Positions 1 through 7,117 of a DNA stretch of 18,416 bases are shown one piece after another. Source of the DNA: CAZEDK01 sp964511025. Its GTDB lineage: Bacteria; Patescibacteriota; Gracilibacteria; UBA1369; GWF2-33-10. The stretch lies in the NCBI GenBank assembly GCA_964511025.1, contig CAZEDK010000035.1:1-18416 (forward strand). Reading direction: 5' to 3'. Made by a program: the position numbers and the translations under genes. Each line of letters opens with the position of its first letter. Positions within the stretch are counted from its first letter, which is position 1. The notes under the pieces are model-generated. The model was not told the origin of the DNA, did no database searches, and saw nothing but the letters and a program-made list of their open reading frames with translations.

Positions 1-73
1 TTTAAGATTAAGAATTATTAATTATGAACAAATCTTTATATTTTAGCATTTTTTTTTTACTATGGTAAAGAGC

Positions 74-180
74 TGTTTTGTCAAATTCTCAAAAAAGCAT
101 GCATGTAGGCGTCTGCATTTTCGCGTTTTGAGATTGATATGATATATATCATGATAATTTTTTTATCAATTTGGTATACT
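74..180. repeat. Direct repeat, left copy (relE 3' segment)
   Basis: This 107-bp stretch matches 1554-1661 in the same orientation with about four substitutions and one single-base indel, roughly 95% identity. It corresponds to the last third of a relE-type toxin gene read on the minus strand. The two copies bracket the ATPase gene, so recombination between them would remove it. Confidence 0.9.
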
Positions 181-183
181 CAT
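81..183 (-). pseudogene. RelE-type toxin remnant with large internal deletion
   Basis: Read on the minus strand, the segment begins ATG AGT, then jumps to sequence equivalent to codon ~69 of the relE-like gene at 1517-1861. It continues to a TGA at 81-83. The surviving frame encodes a normal RelE C-terminus, ending ISISKRENADAYMHAF and a few more residues, with the KRE...Y signature of RelE/ParE toxins. That frame is not connected to the ATG: from the ATG translation stops after five codons. The join lies at a shared AGT/AGTA, so a short-homology deletion is the likely cause (inference). It sits 7 bp downstream of an antitoxin remnant, which keeps the antitoxin-toxin order. It cannot make a toxin. 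Confidence 0.8.
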
Positions 184-190
184 GAAAAAA

Positions 191-268
191 TCATTTATGT
201 TCTTTTATAATGTTTTCAAAATCTAAATATTGTCCCTTTTGAGTCTTTAATCTTTTAGGAATTTTTCT
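191..268 (-). pseudogene. Antitoxin C-terminal remnant
   Basis: On the minus strand this encodes RLKTQKGQYLDFENIIKEHK followed by TGA. It aligns with the C-terminus of the intact antitoxin at 1874-2170 (RLSTPKEKYIDFENVMKGSK). The N-terminal DNA-binding part is missing: homology stops near 255-268, next to the stop codon of the ATPase gene (276-278). It is probably the second half of a former antitoxin gene that was cut when the ATPase or a rearrangement arrived. The exact left-over boundary is uncertain. Confidence 0.75.
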
Positions 269-275
269 TAAATTA

Positions 276-1478
276 TTACTGTTGCTGAAGAAAATTTATT
301 TTGCTTACTAATCTAGTTTGAATATTTGGATAATATTTTTTTAAAGTTTCAAAGCTTTTTGGTTTTACATTGCTATTCCATTTCACTTCGACTGCCTCGA
401 ATATATTTTCATCTTTTATTATAAAATCTACCTCTGTTTGATTAGTTGTGCGCCAAAAATTTACTTTTTTAAATCCATAATAATCTTCATTTAAAAGTTG
501 AATTAAATAAAAATTTTCAAACAAATGTCCAGTGTCATTTCTTAAGTCTAAATCCATAAAATTACTTAATATCAAATTTCGCAAACCCAAATCCAAAAAA
601 TAAATTTTTGGCATCTTAGATAATTCTTTACTGTAATTATTGTAAAACGGATAAATGATTTTGATGATAAAAGTACCTTCTAATACGGATATATATTTTT
701 CTATTTCTGTTCTAGATATTTTCAAAGTGTCTGCAAGATTATTGATGTTAAGCAAAGAGCCAATTTGGGCGCTTAAAAGTATCAATAATTTGTTAAATGC
801 AGTAATATTATCAATTTTCAAAAATTCACTAATATCTTTTTCAATATAAGTTTTATAAATATCGTTAAGTGCTAGTTTTCTTTCGTTGTTTCTTGTGCAC
901 AATGCAAGTTCGGGATATGATCCAAAAATTATGTAATCTTGCAAAGCATTTTCTTTTAGAATTGGTTTTCTGAAAGCTATATATTCTTCAAAAGAAAGTC
1001 TTTGTATTTCAAATTGTCTTAGCCTTCCAACAAGATGTTCTTTTAATTTTGATTTAATTTCTAACTGCGAAGATCCAGAGTAAATAATCTTGATATTTAA
1101 ATTAAGATCATAAAGTTCTTTCAAGAAAAGTCCGGGGTTCACTAAGCGTTGTATTTCATCTATGAATATATATTTTATGGAATCATCTTTGCCAACAAAT
1201 TCAATGAGATTTGCTGGGTTTTCAAATAATTTATGAAGCATTAAATCATCTAAGTTAAAATAAAAAATATTTTCTAAATTAGTTTTTTTGTTTATTAAAT
1301 CTTTGATTAATAAATACATCAGTACACTCTTGCCAACTTGTCTGCTACCAACGAGTCCTAATATTTTTTTGTTATGTAAATTTTCCGATAAAATTTTAAA
1401 AATAGATCTTTCTTTGTAATTAAACTTAAAATCCTGCTTGAATCTCCATGGATTTTGTAATGTAAAAACGCTTTTCAT
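276..1478 (-). CDS. AAA ATPase with C-terminal DUF4143 domain
   Basis: A 400-residue P-loop ATPase of the widespread AAA_14/DUF4143 type, whose cellular role is generally unknown. Residues 44-51 form a Walker A (GSRQVGKS). Residues 103-108 form a Walker B (YIFIDE), and SGSSQLEI near 134-141 looks like a sensor region. The C-terminal half is DUF4143. It ends with a PD-(D/E)xK-like set, E349, D351, E364 and K366 (EVDFII ... EAVEVKW), usually taken as a nuclease-like fold. Length and motifs are complete, so the protein is probably functional. No transmembrane segment is seen. The gene lies between two toxin-antitoxin copies on the same strand, 38 bp after the toxin frame. A pair of TTAACTAGTTAA-type palindromes lies directly before its start and may regulate it. 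A defence or partner-binding role would be guesswork. Confidence 0.9.
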   Translation of the reverse strand: MKSVFTLQNPWRFKQDFKFNYKERSIFKILSENLHNKKILGLVGSRQVGKSVLMYLLIKDLINKKTNLENIFYFNLDDLMLHKLFENPANLIEFVGKDDSIKYIFIDEIQRLVNPGLFLKELYDLNLNIKIIYSGSSQLEIKSKLKEHLVGRLRQFEIQRLSFEEYIAFRKPILKENALQDYIIFGSYPELALCTRNNERKLALNDIYKTYIEKDISEFLKIDNITAFNKLLILLSAQIGSLLNINNLADTLKISRTEIEKYISVLEGTFIIKIIYPFYNNYSKELSKMPKIYFLDLGLRNLILSNFMDLDLRNDTGHLFENFYLIQLLNEDYYGFKKVNFWRTTNQTEVDFIIKDENIFEAVEVKWNSNVKPKSFETLKKYYPNIQTRLVSKINFLQQQ

Positions 1479-1480
1479 AT

Positions 1481-1524
1481 TTAACTAGTTAATATTTATA
1501 GATGAGTTAATTATAACTAGTTAA
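1481..1524. promoter_or_regulatory. Paired palindromes before the ATPase start
   Basis: TTAACTAGTTAA, a perfect 12-bp palindrome, lies at 1481-1492, directly before the ATPase start codon. A near copy (TAACTAGTTAA) lies at 1514-1524, 32 bp away, about three helical turns. The second copy overlaps the stop codon of the frameshifted toxin. The spacing and dyad symmetry suggest an operator, perhaps for a regulator acting on the ATPase gene. In such AT-rich DNA chance is not excluded, although the central CTAG is uncommon. Confidence 0.4.
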
Positions 1525-1861
1525 TTTTAAAAAAGCAATTTCTGAATAGTTTTTGTTTTGTCAAATTCTCGAAAAAGCATTCATGTATGCGTCTGCATTT
1601 TCGCGTTTTGAGATTGATATGATATAGGATCATGATAATTTTTTTATCAATTTGGTATACTATTCTTTGATTACCATTATCAAATCTGACCGATCGGCAA
1701 TTTGTTAAATTGATACCAAATTTTTTACCCAGTATTTTTCCTAAATCTGGAGTAATAGAAATTTTATTAATTTTGTTTACAACTTCTTGTTTGAGACTCC
1801 CGTCTAAACTATCAAATTCTAATTTAGCTTTGGGATGAAATTTAATTTGATATGCACTCAT
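1517..1861 (-). CDS. RelE/ParE-type toxin with frameshifted C-terminus
   Basis: The frame encodes 114 residues. The first ~70 fit a RelE-type mRNA interferase (YQIKFHPKAKLEFDSL near the start, then the strand FDNGNQRIVYQIDKKIIMI). After about residue 77 the tail is Cys- and Phe-rich and unlike RelE. Read one base out of phase, the DNA from ~1628 down to a TGA at 1561-1563 encodes ISISKRENADAYMNAF and a few more residues, the expected RelE C-terminus. It nearly matches the in-phase version in the left remnant. An extra base around 1624-1631 (ATCCTAT against ATATAT in the remnant) explains the shift. The usual C-terminal Arg and Tyr of the active site are lost, so the product is probably inactive. 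The gene follows its antitoxin by 12 bp in a standard antitoxin-toxin operon. An assembly error is the alternative. Confidence 0.8.
   Translation of the reverse strand: MSAYQIKFHPKAKLEFDSLDGSLKQEVVNKINKISITPDLGKILGKKFGINLTNCRSVRFDNGNQRIVYQIDKKIIMILYHINLKTRKCRRIHECFFENLTKQKLFRNCFFKIN
1554..1661. repeat. Direct repeat, right copy (relE 3' segment)
   Basis: This 108-bp partner of 74-180 forms the 3' end of the frameshifted relE-like gene. Its one extra base relative to the left copy is what shifts the reading frame. Confidence 0.9.
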
Positions 1862-1873
1862 TTAAAAAATACT

Positions 1874-2170
1874 CTAAGAAAGTTTGCTGCCTTTCATGAC
1901 GTTTTCAAAATCTATATATTTTTCTTTTGGAGTGCTTAATCTTTCTGCTGCTTCCTGATACAAATTAAAGTCTTCTAACAGCTCTTTAAAATTTTCTAAT
2001 TTTTCATATTCTTCTACAGATAAAATAACCCCTTCTAGCTTGTTTTTTCTTAAAATTGCATACCTTTTATGTTTTTTCTTTACTAGTTTATCTAAAATGT
2101 TACTGAAATTTCTAACAATATCAGTTGCCGAAATTAATTCATCTTGCGTGTAGGCGATTTTGGTAAGCAT
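1874..2170 (-). CDS. Phd/YefM-type antitoxin
   Basis: A 98-residue protein with the layout of a type II antitoxin. Its N-terminal half (ISATDIVRNFSNILDKL ... RYAILRKNKLEGVILSVEEYEKL) matches the Phd/YefM DNA-binding fold. It is followed by a charged, extended C-terminal half that would wrap the toxin. It is the first gene of a pair with the relE-like frame 12 bp downstream. The family normally represses its own promoter together with the toxin, and a TTAAT-TG-ATTAA dyad lies 3-14 bp upstream of the start. The protein looks intact although its toxin is frameshifted. A decayed second copy of its C-terminus lies at 191-268. The stop is TAG and no Shine-Dalgarno sequence precedes the ATG. Confidence 0.85.
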   Translation of the reverse strand: MLTKIAYTQDELISATDIVRNFSNILDKLVKKKHKRYAILRKNKLEGVILSVEEYEKLENFKELLEDFNLYQEAAERLSTPKEKYIDFENVMKGSKLS

Positions 2171-2172
2171 AT

Positions 2173-2184
2173 TTAATTGATTAA
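2173..2184. promoter_or_regulatory. Possible antitoxin operator
   Basis: TTAATTGATTAA, with 5-bp inverted arms TTAAT and ATTAA, lies immediately upstream of the antitoxin start, where autoregulated antitoxins usually bind. It shares the TTAA...TTAA outline with the palindromes before the ATPase. The evidence is weak because the region is almost pure A/T. Confidence 0.3.
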
Positions 2185-2245
2185 TTACAACATTTTTCTA
2201 TACATAGAATAATCTTTTTTTGATACATGGTCAAATAATAATTTT

Positions 2246-2266
2246 AAAAAAATTACTTCCCAGGAA
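2246..2266 (-). terminator. Weak terminator candidate after rpsG
   Basis: On the minus strand a short stem TTCC-TG-GGAA (2257-2266) is followed by GTAA and a seven-T run (2246-2252), about 40 bp after the rpsG stop. The stem has only four base pairs, so termination here is uncertain. The position suits the end of the rpoB-rpsG transcript. Confidence 0.25.
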
Positions 2267-2306
2267 ATGATTTTCAAAATCTCAGTTCTCGAAACTTTAC
2301 ACTCAA

Positions 2307-2762
2307 CTAATACTTAGCAAAATGCGCAAAGGCTTTATTAGCTTGCGCCATCTTGTGAGTGTCGTCTTTTTTCTTAATAGCTGAGCCTGCGTTTTCAGAT
2401 GCCTGTATTAATTCATTTGCCAATCTTATTTCCATAGCTGCTCCTTTGTTATTTCTAGCAGCATCCAGTAACCATCTAAAAGCAAGCATCTGCTGTCTGT
2501 GAGGGGAAACTTCCCTTGGTACTTGATATATAGAACCTCCAACTCGTTTTGGTTTGACCTCCATCGTTGGCTTGGCATTTTCTATAGCCTTAAAAAAGAG
2601 CTTTGTAGGATCTTGATCTGTTTTTAAAGCTTGTATTCTTGTTAAGGTATTGGCAAATATTCTTCTTGCAACAGATTTTTTACCGCCTTTCATTATATAG
2701 TTGATAAACTTCTCTTCAGTTTTACCAAAATTGTGAGTTAAGTTTTGTTCCTTATTAGTCAT
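2307..2762 (-). CDS. rpsG: 30S ribosomal protein S7
   Basis: A 151-residue S7, the primary 16S rRNA-binding protein of the small-subunit head. Recognisable blocks are FINYIMKGGKKSVARRIF near 19-36, the VGGSIYQVPREVSPHRQQMLAFRWLL region near 78-105, and the C-terminal HKMAQANKAFAHFAKY. Length is close to the bacterial norm of about 156. It follows rpsL after 20 bp, the classic str-operon pair. The usual next genes, fusA and tuf, are missing; a toxin-antitoxin island comes instead. The stop is TAG. The ATG is preceded by an A/T-only leader without a Shine-Dalgarno motif. Confidence 0.97.
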   Translation of the reverse strand: MTNKEQNLTHNFGKTEEKFINYIMKGGKKSVARRIFANTLTRIQALKTDQDPTKLFFKAIENAKPTMEVKPKRVGGSIYQVPREVSPHRQQMLAFRWLLDAARNNKGAAMEIRLANELIQASENAGSAIKKKDDTHKMAQANKAFAHFAKY

Positions 2763-2782
2763 TTTATAAAAAATTTAAATCA

Positions 2783-3196
2783 TTATTTTTTTGGACGTTT
2801 GACTCCATATAGAGAACGACCTTGTTTCCTGTTTTGTACGCCCTGTGTATCAAGAATACCTCTCACAATATGATATCTTACACCAGGAAGATCTTTCACT
2901 CTGCCTCCTCTAATCAAAACGACAGAGTGTTCTTGTAAATTATGTCCTTCGCCAGGTATGTAAGCTGTTACTTCGATTCCATTTGTTAAACGGATACGAG
3001 CGACCTTACGTAAAGCTGAATTTGGTTTTTTAGGGGTTGTAGTATACACACGCACGCAAACACCTCTTTTCTGTGGGCCAAAATTTTTCAGTCTTTTGTC
3101 TTTTAAAGAATTGTATATCACGCTAAGAGCTTTCGCTGCTTTTTTCTTTGTTTGAGTAATGCGTGGCTTTCTGATCAATTGATTTATTGTTGGCAC
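2783..3196 (-). CDS. rpsL: 30S ribosomal protein S12
   Basis: A 137-residue S12, part of the decoding centre of the small subunit. The conserved TTTPKKPNSALRK and GGRVKDLPGVRYH loops are present, with the lysines whose mutation gives streptomycin resistance in other bacteria. Between RKPR and PQKRGVC there are 28 residues where E. coli has about 15. This extra segment (ALSVIYNSLKDKRLKNFG) resembles an insertion I recall from CPR S12 proteins. The start is GTG at 3194-3196, the only non-ATG start seen here, chosen because MPTINQL is the family N-terminus. It is transcribed ahead of rpsG, possibly from a promoter at 3254-3281. Confidence 0.97.
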   Translation of the reverse strand: MPTINQLIRKPRITQTKKKAAKALSVIYNSLKDKRLKNFGPQKRGVCVRVYTTTPKKPNSALRKVARIRLTNGIEVTAYIPGEGHNLQEHSVVLIRGGRVKDLPGVRYHIVRGILDTQGVQNRKQGRSLYGVKRPKK

Positions 3197-3253
3197 TTTA
3201 TTGATTTTAAATTTTAAATTTTGAATGAATCTAAATCTTTTTAAGGCTCGTCT

Positions 3254-3281
3254 ATTTTAGACAAATTTCTTGTAATTGCAA
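3254..3281 (-). promoter_or_regulatory. Putative sigma-70 promoter for rpsL-rpsG
   Basis: On the minus strand TTGCAA (3276-3281) and TAAAAT (3254-3259) are separated by 16 bp in the 97-bp rpoC-rpsL spacer. This would give a leader of roughly 50 nt and let rpsL-rpsG be expressed apart from rpoBC. A small dyad GTCTA-TTT-TAGAC (3250-3262) overlaps the -10. Confidence 0.4.
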
Positions 3282-3293
3282 GTTTTTTATTTA

Positions 3294-6200
3294 TTAAGTT
3301 ACAATTTTGTCTCTAAAAATTTTTCCAGCAGGGATTAGTCTTCCAATAATAACATTTTCTTTCAATCCGCTTAAAGTATCAACTCTCCTTGTGGTTGCAG
3401 CTTCAACGAGTACCCTTATTGTTTCCTGGAAGGAAGCAGCTGCAAGCCAACTGCGTGTATGGAGAGATACTCTTGTCAAACCAAGTAATAACTCTTCAAT
3501 TCTTATTGGTTTTTTATTCTCCTCTTTTAATTTAGCGTTAACTTTTTTCAAAGCTGAATTTTCTACTACTTGTCCTATCAGAAAATTACTATCGCCAGAT
3601 TCGACAATCCTAGATTTTGAAAGCATTTGTCTGGCAACTATTTCCAAGTGTTTATCGTTGATTGTTTGTCCCTGTGCTGCATATATACGTTGTACTTCTT
3701 TGATTAAGTATTTTTGTACGTCATAACTTCCTTTTAGTCGGAGTAATTCTCTCAAATCCAATGATCCGACACATATTGGCTGTCCAATTTCAATTCTTTC
3801 TTTGTTTTTTACAAGTAACATTCTTGATGCCGGTACTTGATATAATTTTTCAGTAATTTCATTTTCTGTTATTACTATTTCTCGTTCGGTAATTTCTGTG
3901 ATTTTACCTACAAATTTTGATCTTAATACTTTTTTGAAAGGTGATCTTGCCAATATATGTTTTTCTTTGATTAATTCGCCTATGCTTACTTTGACTTCCA
4001 TATCTGAATCGTAATCATATCTATGTTCTGTTGGGTTGTCCGGTGTGATAGTGATTTCAGCAAAATTTTTCTTATTTCTGATATTAACTATTCCTTCAAA
4101 TTCTGATAAAATGGCAGCTCCTTTTGGAGTTCTTCCTTCAAATAACTCTTCTACTCTTGTTAAACCGTGAGTAATATCTCCCTGACCAGTTGCAACTCCT
4201 CCTGTATGAAAAGTACGCATGGTAAGCTGAGTACCTGGCTCCCCAATACTTTGAGCTGCTACAATACCAACTGCGGTACCAAGTTCTACTGTCTTGTTTG
4301 TACCTAGATCTCTTCCGTAACATTTTTGGCATATACCGCCCTCTGTTTGACATGCAAAAACTGCTCTTACTGCAACTTGACTGATTTTTTTGTTTTCAAT
4401 CAAAACAATTTCCTCATTACCTATTTCCTGATTTGCGCTCAACAGAACTTCTCCCGTTGTATCGTCGGTAATATTTTTTGAAACGACACGTCCAAATAAT
4501 CTATTTATGTATTCTTCACCTATTTCATCACTTTCTACTTGTGAAATAATATATTCGTAATATGCGCCACAATCTTCTTCTCTAATAATTACATCTTGCA
4601 CCGCATCAACAAGACGTCGTGTCAAATAACCCGCTTCAGCTGTTTTGAGCGCTGTATCTGACTTACCTTTTCTAGCTCCATGTGTGGCAATAAATGTTGC
4701 AAGTGAATTCAAGCCTTCCTTAAGAGAATCAGTTATACAAAGTTCTATAATTTTACCGCTTGGATTAAGTACAAGCCCTTTCATACCACAAAGCTGAGTA
4801 ACCTGTCCCCAGTTACCTCTAGCTCCTGAATCTATTTGATAAAAAATGTGGTTGTCTTTAGTAAATCCTTTTATCATACAGTCGGCTACTTCTGATTTTG
4901 TGCGAGACCATACTTGTATTGTTTGCAGATATCTTTCATGGTCAGTCATAAGGCCCATTTGATACTGTTGGAATACTTTATCTATAATATTTTCGGCTTT
5001 TTTAATTATTGTAGGTTTTTCTTTTGGAACAACCATGTCATTGATACCAAATGACAACCCGGATTTGGTGGCAAATTTGAAGCCAAGATCTTTTAAGTCG
5101 TCACAAAGTTGTGCTGTTCTTGCTTGACCAGCTACTTCTAAACAATCCGCTACTAATTTTTCCAAATCCTTTTTTCTTATTGTTAGGTTGTAAAAACTAA
5201 GTTCAGATGGAATGATTGTATTAAAGATCATTCTGCCAACAGTTGTTTCAATGATTTTACCGTTTATTCTCGCTTTAATGATTGATTGCCAAGTGACATG
5301 ACCCTGTCTTTTTGCAGCTATTGCCTCGTTGATATCTGCAAATACAAACGGCTTTTTGTCATTTTCATCCTCTCTTGTAAGATAGTAACAGCCCAAAACT
5401 ATATCTTGAGTTGGAGTTGTTAAAGGTAGGCCGTTAGCTGGTTTAAGTAGGTTTTTGGCTGACAACATGATGTTTTGAGCTTCATGTTGTGCGTCTTTGG
5501 AAAGAGGCACGTGCACAGCCATCTGATCTCCATCAAAGTCCGCATTAAAAGCAGCGCAAACAAGTGGATGAATTTGTATAGCATTACCTTCTGTCAGTAT
5601 AGGTTGAAATGCTTGTATACCTAACCTGTGCAGCGTAGGAGCTCTGTTCAGAAGTACGTGATATTTTTGTATTGTTTCCTGCAACGCATCCCAAACTTCA
5701 GGTTTTTTGGCTGATATTAACTTTTCCGCATGCTTCATGTTTGGTGCATAACTGTTTCTGATAAGTTCACCTATTACAAATGGCTTGAAAAGCTCTAATG
5801 CCATTTTCTTTGGTATACCGCATTGATTTAATTTCAATTTAGGGCCAACAACAATTACGGAACGTCCAGAATAATCAACTCTTTTCCCAAGCAAATTTTG
5901 ACGAAATCTACCTTGTTTGCCTTTTAGCATGTCTGAAAGAGAACGCAATTTTCTTTTTCCGCCTGTATTAAATACTGTTTTACCTCCTCTTGGGCTATTA
6001 AACTGCAATGAATCCACTGCTTCTTGAAGCATACGTTTTTCATTTCTACAAATAACTTCTGGTGCTCCAATTGCTAGAAGTCTTTTCAGACGATTATTTC
6101 TATTTATTACTCTTCTATAAAGATCATTAAGATCGGAAGCTGCAAATCTTCCACCATCTAATTGCACCATCGGTCTTAAATCAGGTGGTATTACAGGTAA

Positions 6201-7100
6201 AACTGTTAAAATCATCCATTCTGGTTTGATGTTTGATTTTAATATACTGCCTATAAGTTTGATTCTTTTTACGATTTTCTTTTTCTTTTGGGTTGAAGCT
6301 TTTTTAAGTTCGTCTTTTAATACTGCAAGTGTCCCATTTAAATCAATATTGGAAATAATTTCTCTAATTGCTTCTGCACCTATATCTGCTCTAAAGACAT
6401 GACCGAATTTCATAGATAAATTTCTGAATTGAAGTTCAGATAAAACTGCTGTTTTTTTAATCATTGTTAGTTCTTCTTTTGCGGCTTGTCTTTTGCATTC
6501 AAGATCTTCCATATACATTGCAGTTTTCTTGTCTGCCTGTTCAAGCTCTTTTTCTAAAATTTTCATATCTTTTAATCCACTTTTCAGTTCTTCTTTTCTA
6601 GATTTTAAATCTTTTATAGCTTTTTGTTTGTAAACTTTGAATTCTTCTTCAAGCTGTTTTACAGCTTCTTTTTTTGCTTCTTGGTCAACATTTGTAATAA
6701 TGTAGGCAGCAAAATAGACGACTTGTTCAATAGTTTTGATAGGTAAATTCAAAAATAAGCCAATTCTACTTGGAGTAGATCTTAAAAACCAAATATGTGT
6801 TACAGGTACTGCCAATTTGATGTGGGCCATTCGTTCTCTTCTTACTCTGGAATGTGTTACCTCTACTCCACATTTTTCACAAACAATACCCTTGTATCTG
6901 ATTCTCTTGTATTTTCCACAATAACATTCGTAATTTTTGGTTGGTCCAAATATTTTTTCACAAAACAATCCATCTTTTTCTGATTTTTGTGTTCTATAAT
7001 TGATTGTTTCTGGTTTTTTCACTTCTCCATGTGACCAAGAAAGTATTTCTTCAGGTGAAGCAATAGATATTGATACCGCATTGAAGTATTTTTTGCTCAT
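3294..7100 (-). CDS. rpoC: RNA polymerase beta' subunit
   Basis: A 1268-residue beta' subunit. The N-terminal zinc ribbon has C59, C61, C74 and C77 (CYCGKYKR ... CEKCG). The catalytic magnesium loop NADFDGDQM spans about 519-527 with all three aspartates. The bridge helix/trigger-loop region contains GTAVGIVAAQSIGEPGTQL and TMRTFHTGG. The second zinc site uses the cysteine in REEDCGAY plus C...C..C in CQTEGGICQKCYGRDL. Length is slightly below that of E. coli (1407), consistent with lacking the large lineage insert. It starts 17 bp after rpoB, so the two are surely co-transcribed. Overlapping frames on both strands are shadows of this gene. Confidence 0.98.
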   Translation of the reverse strand: MSKKYFNAVSISIASPEEILSWSHGEVKKPETINYRTQKSEKDGLFCEKIFGPTKNYECYCGKYKRIRYKGIVCEKCGVEVTHSRVRRERMAHIKLAVPVTHIWFLRSTPSRIGLFLNLPIKTIEQVVYFAAYIITNVDQEAKKEAVKQLEEEFKVYKQKAIKDLKSRKEELKSGLKDMKILEKELEQADKKTAMYMEDLECKRQAAKEELTMIKKTAVLSELQFRNLSMKFGHVFRADIGAEAIREIISNIDLNGTLAVLKDELKKASTQKKKKIVKRIKLIGSILKSNIKPEWMILTVLPVIPPDLRPMVQLDGGRFAASDLNDLYRRVINRNNRLKRLLAIGAPEVICRNEKRMLQEAVDSLQFNSPRGGKTVFNTGGKRKLRSLSDMLKGKQGRFRQNLLGKRVDYSGRSVIVVGPKLKLNQCGIPKKMALELFKPFVIGELIRNSYAPNMKHAEKLISAKKPEVWDALQETIQKYHVLLNRAPTLHRLGIQAFQPILTEGNAIQIHPLVCAAFNADFDGDQMAVHVPLSKDAQHEAQNIMLSAKNLLKPANGLPLTTPTQDIVLGCYYLTREDENDKKPFVFADINEAIAAKRQGHVTWQSIIKARINGKIIETTVGRMIFNTIIPSELSFYNLTIRKKDLEKLVADCLEVAGQARTAQLCDDLKDLGFKFATKSGLSFGINDMVVPKEKPTIIKKAENIIDKVFQQYQMGLMTDHERYLQTIQVWSRTKSEVADCMIKGFTKDNHIFYQIDSGARGNWGQVTQLCGMKGLVLNPSGKIIELCITDSLKEGLNSLATFIATHGARKGKSDTALKTAEAGYLTRRLVDAVQDVIIREEDCGAYYEYIISQVESDEIGEEYINRLFGRVVSKNITDDTTGEVLLSANQEIGNEEIVLIENKKISQVAVRAVFACQTEGGICQKCYGRDLGTNKTVELGTAVGIVAAQSIGEPGTQLTMRTFHTGGVATGQGDITHGLTRVEELFEGRTPKGAAILSEFEGIVNIRNKKNFAEITITPDNPTEHRYDYDSDMEVKVSIGELIKEKHILARSPFKKVLRSKFVGKITEITEREIVITENEITEKLYQVPASRMLLVKNKERIEIGQPICVGSLDLRELLRLKGSYDVQKYLIKEVQRIYAAQGQTINDKHLEIVARQMLSKSRIVESGDSNFLIGQVVENSALKKVNAKLKEENKKPIRIEELLLGLTRVSLHTRSWLAAASFQETIRVLVEAATTRRVDTLSGLKENVIIGRLIPAGKIFRDKIVT

Positions 7101-7117
7101 AATATTAATTTATTTAA

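Noticed and set aside
24..68. Tiny hydrophobic plus-strand frame (14 residues, MNKSLYFSIFFLLW)
   Set aside because: Too short, no promoter or conserved context, and it runs into a poly-T tract. The hydrophobicity follows from the T-rich DNA.
139..152. ATGATATATATCAT palindrome
   Set aside because: It lies within the former relE coding sequence and is pure AT-type symmetry apart from one G and one C. The right-hand copy does not keep it.
2185..2245. A third toxin-antitoxin relic upstream of the antitoxin (minus-strand peptide LFDHVSKKDYSMYRKML, then TAA)
   Set aside because: The peptide vaguely resembles a RelE C-terminus (SKKD...Y), and nearby bases share 9-12-mers with the relE and antitoxin ends. 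The match is too short to separate from chance in AT-rich DNA.
3269..3286. Terminator-like CTTGTAATTGCAAG followed by six T on the plus strand
   Set aside because: No plus-strand gene ends here. On the coding (minus) strand there is no T-run, and the same bases contain the better-fitting rpsL promoter -35.
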